16,252 nucleotides of DNA, from NCBI GenBank assembly GCA_965651595.1, contig CBFGTA010000049.1, positions 1-16,252 on the forward strand, written 5' to 3'. The stretch comes from CBFGTA01 sp965651595 (lineage in GTDB: Bacteria; Actinomycetota; Actinomycetes; S36-B12; UBA10799). The translations under genes were made by a program, and so were the position numbers. Positions 7,457 through 13,266 of the stretch are shown here, piece after piece (the stretch's first letter is position 1; each line of letters begins with the position of its first letter). Under the pieces are notes generated by a model. The model saw only the letters and a list, made by a program, of their open reading frames with translations, did no database searches and had not been told where the DNA came from.

Positions 7457-8895
7457 GTGCCGGGATGAGCGCACCCGTGATTCCCAACGTCTTGGCCAGC
7501 CGCTACGCGTCGCCTGCCATGGTGCGGGTGTGGGCGCCGGAAGAGAAGATCCGGCAGGAGAGGAACCTGTGGCTCGCGGTACTGCGAGCCCAACAGGACC
7601 TCGGCATTGACGTTCCTACTGGCGTGATCGAGGACTACGAACGAGCCCTCGACACAGTGAACCTGGCATCGATTGCCGAGCGCGAACGCGTCACCCGCCA
7701 CGACGTCAAGGCACGTATCGAGGAGTTCAACGGTCTGGCTGGCCATGAGCACGTCCACAAGGGGATGACCAGCCGCGACCTGACCGAGAACGTCGAGCAG
7801 TTGCAGGTGCGCAAGTCGTTGGAGATTGTGCGCGATAAGGCTGTGGCCGTTATGGCCCGGCTGGCTCAGCTGGCAGCCGAGTACTCGGATACGGCTCTGA
7901 GTGGTCGCTCACACAACGTTGCTGCCCAAATGACCACCCTGGGCAAGCGGTTCGCGACCTGCGCCGACGAAATGCTAGTCGCTTTCCGCAACCTGGAGGA
8001 TTTTCTCGACCACTATCCGCTGCGCGGCATCAAGGGCCCGGTGGGTACGAGTCAGGACATGCTCGACCTTGTCGCCGGAGATCCGGCCCGACTAGCCGAA
8101 CTTGAGCAGCGAGTGGCCGATCACCTCGGATTTCGCAACACACTGACCAGCGTGGGCCAGGTCTATCCGCGGTCCTTGGACTTCGAGGCCCTCGCGGTCC
8201 TGGTCCAACTCGCGGCTGCACCGTCGACCTGCGCGAAGACGATTCGCCTGATGGCGGGGCACGAACTGGTCACCGAGGGCTTCGCTCCCGGCCAGGTGGG
8301 CTCGTCGGCGATGCCGCACAAGATGAACGCGCGTTCCTGCGAGCGAGTCAACGGATTCATGGTGATCCTCCGCGGATATTCGATGATGGCGGCTGAGCTG
8401 TCCGGTGAGCAGTGGAACGAGGGCGACGTGTCGTGCTCGGTCGTCCGGCGAGTCATGCTCCCGGACGCCTTCTTCGCGATCGACGGGCTGATGGAGACGA
8501 TGCTGACGGTGCTCGACGAGTTTGGCGCCTTCCCCGCCATCATCAACCGCGAACTCGAACGGTACCTACCCTTCTTGGCGACGACCAAGGTCTTGATGGC
8601 CGCGGTTCGGCAGGGGGTAGGACGCGAAACTGCCCACGAAGCCATCAAGGAGCACGCGGTTGCGGCAGCATTGGCCCTGCGCGAGGGTGACTCGTCAGAC
8701 AACGACTTGCTTGAGCGGCTCGCCGCCGATCCGCGGCTGGGGCTGACGGCCGAACAAGTCAACGATTTGCTGGCTCAGCCTCTGGAATTCACTGGGGCGG
8801 CCCGCGATCAAGTGCGGCGCGTCGTCGAGAATGTGGACGCCGTCAGCCAGCGATTCCCGACGGCTGCCGCCTACGTCCCCGGCAGCATCCTCTAG
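7453..8895 (+). CDS. purB: Adenylosuccinate lyase
   Basis: Cytoplasmic fumarase/aspartase-superfamily enzyme that removes fumarate from SAICAR (giving AICAR) and from adenylosuccinate (giving AMP). 480 aa. HDVKA (83-87), MTSRDLTEN (105-113), GRSHNVAAQMTTLGKR (151-166) with the His154 expected in catalysis, and the flexible signature loop GSSAMPHKMN (283-292) are all present. Start ATG 7453 overlaps the purD stop as ATGA and follows AAGGAG at 7439-7444. An in-frame ATG at 7465 is a weaker alternative. It works downstream of both PurC and PurA, which are encoded on either side. The gene ends 16 bp before the convergent hydrolase, with no obvious terminator between them. Confidence 0.97.
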   Translation: MSAGMSAPVIPNVLASRYASPAMVRVWAPEEKIRQERNLWLAVLRAQQDLGIDVPTGVIEDYERALDTVNLASIAERERVTRHDVKARIEEFNGLAGHEHVHKGMTSRDLTENVEQLQVRKSLEIVRDKAVAVMARLAQLAAEYSDTALSGRSHNVAAQMTTLGKRFATCADEMLVAFRNLEDFLDHYPLRGIKGPVGTSQDMLDLVAGDPARLAELEQRVADHLGFRNTLTSVGQVYPRSLDFEALAVLVQLAAAPSTCAKTIRLMAGHELVTEGFAPGQVGSSAMPHKMNARSCERVNGFMVILRGYSMMAAELSGEQWNEGDVSCSVVRRVMLPDAFFAIDGLMETMLTVLDEFGAFPAIINRELERYLPFLATTKVLMAAVRQGVGRETAHEAIKEHAVAAALALREGDSSDNDLLERLAADPRLGLTAEQVNDLLAQPLEFTGAARDQVRRVVENVDAVSQRFPTAAAYVPGSIL

Positions 8896-8911
8896 CAGCT
8901 TGAGGCTTCGG

Positions 8912-10207
8912 TCACGACGAATCTGGCGCCGCAGTTGATGGCTTGTCGAGAATTTCCGCAATTTGTTCGGCCACTGCCTGATTGGTCCGGAGGCCAGCGT
9001 GGCTTGGTCCGTCGATGCGGTAGGTGTGGCGGGGCGCCGATGACAGGCGAAGACAGTCTGGGCAGCCATGGGCACTCGGCAGTGGCACCATGCCGTCGCC
9101 GAGGTAGGCGCCAGCATCGCCGGGCAAGTGCCAGCGCACGCTGCCGATCAGATGGTGGCGGGCATGCTCGGTGAACGGGAGGTGCTCGTGGTGGTGGCCG
9201 TCGCCAGCGGTGATGCTGCCAGCCCCGAGATCTTTGATCGCGACTGATCGGTGGCCAGCTAGTTCGGCGATCGGACGGGCCACCTGCACCGTGCTGGCCG
9301 CGCTGACGACTCGTTGGGCGACAGCCTCCACCGGGGAACCCTGATGCGGGGTGCCGAGGTAGACGATGTCGCCGAGCAGTGGCATCCAGTTGGCCTCGAC
9401 GGCATCCCCATACGCACAAGCTGCTCGTGTAACCAGACCTCCCATCGAGTGCCCCACGATGTCGATCTGATGAACTTCAGTGGGCCAGTGGTTGACGAGG
9501 TCAGTGAGGAGCTGGTCGAGTTGTCGGCCGAGGTCCCACACGCCGCGACCTGAGTTATAACGAACCACCAGGCTGGTGGCCGGGTCGCGGCCGTTTTGAC
9601 GGCTGAGCCACTCCACCAGCGGTGGGATGCTGACCCCCTGTCGGGCTTGCCAGGCAGTGTGAGTGTCCCCCAGGCCGTGCAGAAAAACGATCACGCGTCC
9701 CCGTGCGTCGGGGAAGCCTTCCGGGTAGCTCGGCGGGTCTACTGCCCGACCTGCGGCCATGACGGCCATCGGTGAGTCGAGCCCGGAGTAGTTGTTGGCC
9801 ATGGAGTCGCCGAATGCGCACTGCACGGCTCCCACGTAGCGGGGCCAGCGGCGGATCTGTCCGAAGTAGGCGTCCGGCCCCTCGGCCGCAGGTCTACTCA
9901 CAGTCTCCGGTTCGGCGGTCTGTCGGCGGTGGATCACGGCGCGAGTGCTCTCGCGGGCAATCAGGCCAGCAGTCGTGCCCACCATGACGGCGGCCACTCC
10001 GACAACGCCGTAGGGTCGAACGGCATGCGCGGTCGCCAAGTCGGCGAGAACGTGGCCCGCCCCGCCGGAGCGGCGCAGAGCCCGCATCCACAACGACCGT
10101 TCCACGATGGCGCGGTGAGTGGCGCCAGCCGTGCGAGACACGGCAGCGATGGCCGCTCCGGTGGCGGCGGGAAGGTCGTGGGCGAGGGCCGGTGCAGAAG
10201 TCGACAC
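8912..10207 (-). CDS. Alpha/beta-hydrolase (lipase/esterase-like)
   Basis: 431-aa serine hydrolase of the alpha/beta fold, probably an esterase or lipase of the PGAP1/LipA-like kind. The catalytic parts are the oxyanion strand VFLHGLGDTH (174-183), the nucleophile elbow GHSMGG with Ser254 (252-257), GTPHQGSP (285-292), a probable acid Asp371 in GDGMVP and the probable His403 in GPSHAG. A hydrophobic segment (about 66-84) lies in an Ala-rich N-terminal region. No clear cleavable signal peptide is seen, so it may be membrane-bound. The GTG start at 10207 follows AGAAAGG on the minus strand. It is the only minus-strand gene here, placed between purB (convergent) and purC (divergent, 113 bp apart). 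It has no known purine role and the substrate is unknown. Confidence 0.85.
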   Translation of the reverse strand: MSTSAPALAHDLPAATGAAIAAVSRTAGATHRAIVERSLWMRALRRSGGAGHVLADLATAHAVRPYGVVGVAAVMVGTTAGLIARESTRAVIHRRQTAEPETVSRPAAEGPDAYFGQIRRWPRYVGAVQCAFGDSMANNYSGLDSPMAVMAAGRAVDPPSYPEGFPDARGRVIVFLHGLGDTHTAWQARQGVSIPPLVEWLSRQNGRDPATSLVVRYNSGRGVWDLGRQLDQLLTDLVNHWPTEVHQIDIVGHSMGGLVTRAACAYGDAVEANWMPLLGDIVYLGTPHQGSPVEAVAQRVVSAASTVQVARPIAELAGHRSVAIKDLGAGSITAGDGHHHEHLPFTEHARHHLIGSVRWHLPGDAGAYLGDGMVPLPSAHGCPDCLRLSSAPRHTYRIDGPSHAGLRTNQAVAEQIAEILDKPSTAAPDSS

Positions 10208-10260
10208 AAGCGACCTTTCTGGTCAGGCGAACGGAACGGTGGCCCGCTCCAGGCTTTCCC

Positions 10261-10281
10261 CGATTATTCCGCGATTATTCC
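10261..10281 (+). repeat. Direct repeat CGATTATTCC in the divergent hydrolase/purC region
   Basis: CGATTATTCC occurs exactly at 10261-10270 and 10272-10281, an 11-bp period or about one helical turn. It is an AT-rich island in GC-rich DNA, about 28-48 bp upstream of the candidate purC -10 and 54-74 bp upstream of the hydrolase start. A regulator site for either divergent gene is possible. Confidence 0.5.
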
Positions 10282-10306
10282 ATCCTCGATCTCCACCGGT
10301 GCGGAC

Positions 10307-10320
10307 GCTAAGCTTCCAGC
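10307..10320 (+). promoter_or_regulatory. Candidate leaderless promoter of purC (TAAGCT, 6 nt, GTG)
   Basis: TAAGCT at 10309-10314 fits the TANNNT -10 and stands exactly six bases before the GTG at 10321, as before purD. No ribosome binding site is present. The surrounding 9-mer GCTAAGCTT differs by one base from the purD copy. No good -35 is seen. Confidence 0.6.
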
Positions 10321-11238
10321 GTGCCGTCTCCCGCTGATGACTCCGATTTCACTCCCGGCTTCACGCCAGATTTCACTCCTGGCCCAGACTTCACGCACCT
10401 GTACTCCGGGAAGGTCCGCGATCTGTGGTCCACGCCCTCCGGTGATGTGTTGTTCGTAGCCACCGATCGCATCTCGGCATTCGACTACATTCTCCCGACT
10501 CCGATTCCGGACAAGGGGAAGATCCTGACCCAGATGTCCCTGTGGTGGGGAGAGCAGCTCGCGCCGATTGTTGACCACCACGTGCTGTCGACGGACGTTC
10601 CCGAGACCGTGTCGGGCAGGGCTGTGGTGTGCCGCAGGCTCGACATGTTCCCCGTTGAATGTGTCGCCCGCGGGTACCTGACGGGATCGGGGCTGGTGGA
10701 CTACCGAGCCACCGGGGCCGTGTGTGGGATCGACCTGCCGCCGGGATTGGAGGAAGCCTCACGGCTGCCGCACGCCATCTTCACCCCGGCAACCAAGGCT
10801 GCAGTGGGAGACCACGACGAAAACATTGACTTTTCCCGCGTCGAGGCCACGATCGGTGCCGACATAGCGGGGCGCCTGCGAGACCTGACCATGGCTGTCT
10901 ACACGCGAGCCGACGAGCTCGCTCGGGATCGCGGCCTGATCGTGGCCGACACGAAACTGGAGTTCGGACGGGATCCGAATACTGGTGCGATAGTGCTCGG
11001 TGATGAGATCCTCACCCCGGACTCTTCCCGATTCTGGCCTGCGTCCGACTGGGTGCCGGGACGCACGCAGGAGTCGTTTGACAAGCAGATTGTTCGCAAC
11101 TGGCTCTTGTCGGCTGACAGCGGCTGGGACAAGGCTAGTGGCGAACCGCCCCCGGAGTTGCCCGGATCGGTTGTGGACCGTACCCGCGAGCGCTACATCG
11201 AGGCGTTCGAACGGCTAACCGGACAGGCGTGGCGGTAA
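10321..11238 (+). CDS. purC: Phosphoribosylaminoimidazole-succinocarboxamide synthase (SAICAR synthetase)
   Basis: Cytoplasmic enzyme that joins CAIR and aspartate with ATP to give SAICAR, the substrate of PurB. 305 aa, the longer form similar in length to the yeast enzyme. The phosphate-loop-like YSGKVRDLW (28-36), VATDRISAFD (46-55), the signature FPVECVARGYLTGSG (110-124), IVADTKLEFG (207-216) and LGDEILTPDSSRFW (226-239) are present. An unusual N-terminal tail of about 26 residues carries repeated DFTPG-like units (about 9-25). GTG 10321 is chosen because it lies six bases after a -10 and no other start codon precedes the conserved fold. The downstream membrane-protein gene begins within its last codons. 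Confidence 0.97.
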   Translation: MPSPADDSDFTPGFTPDFTPGPDFTHLYSGKVRDLWSTPSGDVLFVATDRISAFDYILPTPIPDKGKILTQMSLWWGEQLAPIVDHHVLSTDVPETVSGRAVVCRRLDMFPVECVARGYLTGSGLVDYRATGAVCGIDLPPGLEEASRLPHAIFTPATKAAVGDHDENIDFSRVEATIGADIAGRLRDLTMAVYTRADELARDRGLIVADTKLEFGRDPNTGAIVLGDEILTPDSSRFWPASDWVPGRTQESFDKQIVRNWLLSADSGWDKASGEPPPELPGSVVDRTRERYIEAFERLTGQAWR

Positions 11239-12074
11239 CCTGGCGTCCTGTGAAGCGTGCGCCCAATCCTGTCCTGCTGCGGGGCAAGGAACTGGCCTTC
11301 AATCAGCGCGCGTCCGCAGCGTTCGCGACCGGCTCGGCCCTGTTCGGGCTGGGAGCGTTGGTCGCGATCGTGGCCCCCGACTGGTCGGCCGGATCGGTCG
11401 TAGCCAACGCTTGCTATAGCACCGGCGCGGTGTTCTTCACCATCGGCGGCTATACCCAGTGGCGGCTCGCTGTCATCCACGCCCCCCGCGAACGCGAACT
11501 TCAAAGAGTCTTGTTCGACCTGCGCAACCCTGACTGGATTGCCTCGGCCGTTCAGTTTGTCGGCACGGTCACTTTCAACGTGATGACCCTCGCGGCCTTG
11601 GCGTCGAGCATTACCACCTGGACGCGCACCGAGGAGCAAGACTGGGTGTGGGGCCCCGACATGTTCGGCTCAGTGATGTTCTTGGTGGCCTCGGCAGTGG
11701 CGTTCGTGCCCCTCAGTCGGGCCCGACGCCATTCGCACGTGCCCGAACGCAGTTGGGTGATCGTGTGGGCCAATATGTTCGGTTCGGTGATGTTCGGGGC
11801 CTCGGCCGTGGCCGACTACTACCTCACGTCTGCAGAGGTCCTCAATGTGCCGATCATGAACTGGGGGACGTTCTTGGGCGCGATCGGTTTCTATGTCGGC
11901 GCGGCACTGATGTGGCCACCCAAACGTACGGCCCATCTGGCCTACGAGGACTACCTCGCCGAGGTCGGGGAAGTGGAACTCGACAAGCTGGGGTATCACC
12001 TGCAGGTGGCCGACGAGGAGCTAGCGCAGGACCTGCGCCGGGACTGGAACCGGTGGCGCTCGAACCGCGAGTAG
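11229..12074 (+). CDS. YrhK-like integral membrane protein, function unknown
   Basis: 281-aa protein with about six membrane helices (roughly 28-50, 55-78, 103-126, 142-161, 176-198 and 211-230) and an acidic, probably cytoplasmic tail of about 50 residues. It resembles proteins with YrhK-like domains; no biochemical role is assigned. An internal repeat is visible: DMFGSVMFLVASAVAFV (144-160) and NMFGSVMFGASAVADYY (182-198). GTG 11229 overlaps the last 10 bp of purC; an in-frame GTG at 11250 is an alternative, and neither has a strong ribosome binding site. The overlap suggests translation coupled to purC. It ends with two consecutive TAG codons. A role near purines, for example in transport, would be pure guesswork. 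Confidence 0.75.
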   Translation: MAVTWRPVKRAPNPVLLRGKELAFNQRASAAFATGSALFGLGALVAIVAPDWSAGSVVANACYSTGAVFFTIGGYTQWRLAVIHAPRERELQRVLFDLRNPDWIASAVQFVGTVTFNVMTLAALASSITTWTRTEEQDWVWGPDMFGSVMFLVASAVAFVPLSRARRHSHVPERSWVIVWANMFGSVMFGASAVADYYLTSAEVLNVPIMNWGTFLGAIGFYVGAALMWPPKRTAHLAYEDYLAEVGEVELDKLGYHLQVADEELAQDLRRDWNRWRSNRE

Positions 12075-12105
12075 TAGCCTGCGCCGTCCGGCTCGGGTTG
12101 GGCCG

Positions 12106-12111
12106 TATCAT
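12106..12111 (+). promoter_or_regulatory. Candidate -10 of purSQL (TATCAT)
   Basis: TATCAT differs from TATAAT at one base and lies 32 bp after the upstream stop codon. Transcription would start near 12118, giving a leader of about 135 nt before purS. No convincing -35 is seen. Confidence 0.35.
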
Positions 12112-12205
12112 GATGACTACGATCCGCGACACCGACCGAGACCTAATCTCAGGTCTCCCGAAGATGGGCCGCCTGGCCCACGCGGACGGCTCGCCAGCCA
12201 TCTAG
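12110..12205 (+). CDS. Possible 31-codon leader ORF before purS
   Basis: ATG 12110 opens a 31-codon frame (starting MMTTIRDTDRDL, ending in Ile before TAG 12203-12205). The first hairpin lies inside it and its stop codon falls in the loop of the second. No good ribosome binding site precedes it, and if the TATCAT at 12106 is the -10, transcription would begin after its first ATG. Coding status is doubtful. Confidence 0.15.
   Translation: MMTTIRDTDRDLISGLPKMGRLAHADGSPAI
12138..12157 (+). promoter_or_regulatory. Hairpin 1 in the purS leader (perfect 7-bp arms)
   Basis: GAGACCT (12138-12144) and AGGTCTC (12151-12157) are perfect reverse complements around the 6-nt AATCTC. There is no T-run, so it is not a normal terminator. 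It could be an RNA structure or a palindromic operator about 100 bp upstream of purS. Confidence 0.5.
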
Positions 12206-12214
12206 CAGGCTGGC
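12193..12214 (+). promoter_or_regulatory. Hairpin 2 in the purS leader (perfect 7-bp arms)
   Basis: GCCAGCC (12193-12199) and GGCTGGC (12208-12214) pair perfectly around the 8-nt loop ATCTAGCA. The left-arm CCAGC can also pair with GCTGG at 12221-12225, so an alternative fold exists. It lies 39 bp before the purS start and has no T-run. Confidence 0.5.
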
Positions 12215-12253
12215 AAGGAAGCTGGATGGTGCTCGCCCAAGTGAGGAGTCGCT

Positions 12254-12541
12254 GTGCCCCGCGTCATTGTCGACGTCATGCTCAAACCGGAGATCCTCGA
12301 TCCCCAAGGTCGCGCCGTCGCTGGCGCCTTGGGCCGCTTGGGTTTGGCCGGCGTGACCGAGGTTCGCCAAGGCAAGCAGTTCGTGATCGACCTGGCCGAC
12401 GAGCCCGGGCACGATGCTGAGTCTGACGGGCCGTTGAGTGGATCGACCTTGGCGCACCTGCATGAGCTCGCTGGCAGCTTGTTGAGTAACCCCGTTATTG
12501 AGACGTATCAGTTGCGCGTCGAGGCCGGGGGCCACCAGTGA
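12254..12541 (+). CDS. purS: Phosphoribosylformylglycinamidine synthase subunit PurS
   Basis: Small bridging subunit of the three-part FGAM synthase (PurS-PurQ-PurL). It holds the glutaminase and synthetase together and assists ammonia transfer between them. 95 aa, of usual size. The N-terminal strand VIVDVMLKPEILDPQG (4-19), the GLAGVTEVRQGKQFVIDL core (30-47) and the late helix with LLSNPVIETYQL (76-87) are typical. GTG 12254 follows GTGAGGAG at good spacing. Its stop overlaps the purQ start by 4 bp (GTGA), which fits tight co-translation of a stoichiometric complex. Confidence 0.96.
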   Translation: MPRVIVDVMLKPEILDPQGRAVAGALGRLGLAGVTEVRQGKQFVIDLADEPGHDAESDGPLSGSTLAHLHELAGSLLSNPVIETYQLRVEAGGHQ

Positions 12542-13266
12542 CGGTGCGAGTGGGAGTGGTCACCTTCCCGGGCACACTCGATGATGGCGATGCCGCCCGA
12601 GCGGTTCGCCTCGCTGGAGCGGATGCCGAACTGCTGTGGCATGCCGACCGCAACCTAGCTGGCGTTGACGCGGTTATCTTGCCGGGCGGGTTCTCGTACG
12701 GAGATTACTTGCGCTGCGGGGCCATTTCGGCCTTCGCGCCGATCATGGAGTCTGTGTCCGAGGCGGCCCGCGACGGCATGCCGGTACTCGGGATATGTAA
12801 TGGGTTTCAAATCCTCTGCGAGGCGCACCTATTACCGGGGGCCCTCACCCGCAACGAGTCGCAACATTTCTTGTGCCAAGACCGGTGGCTGCGGGTGGAG
12901 AACACCGAGACCCCTTGGACAGGTGGCTTCGAAATCGACGAGGAGATCCTGGTCCCGCTCAAGAGCGGCGAGGGCAACTACGTGGCCGACGAACCCACCC
13001 TTGACAGGCTCGAAGCTGAAGGTCGCGTCGTGTTCCGCTACAGCCGCGGCAACCCGAATGGTTCTCGTCGCGGCATCGCTGGCATCACCAACGAGGCAGG
13101 CAACGTCGTGGGCCTGATGCCGCACCCCGAACACGCTATTGAGCCGTTCATGGGGCCCGGCACTGACGGGCTGGGCCTGTTCACGTCCCTGGTCGCTGCC
13201 GTGTCGATGAACACTTTCAGAGCCGCCGCACATTCCGGTGGCGCCGCAGCCGGAGGTGGGGCATGA
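12538..13266 (+). CDS. purQ: Phosphoribosylformylglycinamidine synthase subunit PurQ (glutaminase)
   Basis: Class I glutamine amidotransferase that splits glutamine and passes ammonia to PurL for the FGAR to FGAM step. 242 aa. VGVVTFPGTLDDGDAAR (5-21), LPGGFSYGDYLRCGA (48-62), the nucleophile Cys87 in LGICNGFQIL (84-93) and the His196/Glu198 pair in LMPHPEH (193-199) make a complete triad. The last 15 residues are a Gly/Ala-rich tail beyond the fold. GTG 12538 overlaps the purS stop. The stop overlaps the purL ATG as ATGA. Confidence 0.97.
   Translation: MTVRVGVVTFPGTLDDGDAARAVRLAGADAELLWHADRNLAGVDAVILPGGFSYGDYLRCGAISAFAPIMESVSEAARDGMPVLGICNGFQILCEAHLLPGALTRNESQHFLCQDRWLRVENTETPWTGGFEIDEEILVPLKSGEGNYVADEPTLDRLEAEGRVVFRYSRGNPNGSRRGIAGITNEAGNVVGLMPHPEHAIEPFMGPGTDGLGLFTSLVAAVSMNTFRAAAHSGGAAAGGGA

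Noticed and set aside
10261..10281. Minus-strand AATAAT as a firm -10 of the hydrolase
   Set aside because: The key first T is missing and no -35 is visible, so I did not list it as a promoter.
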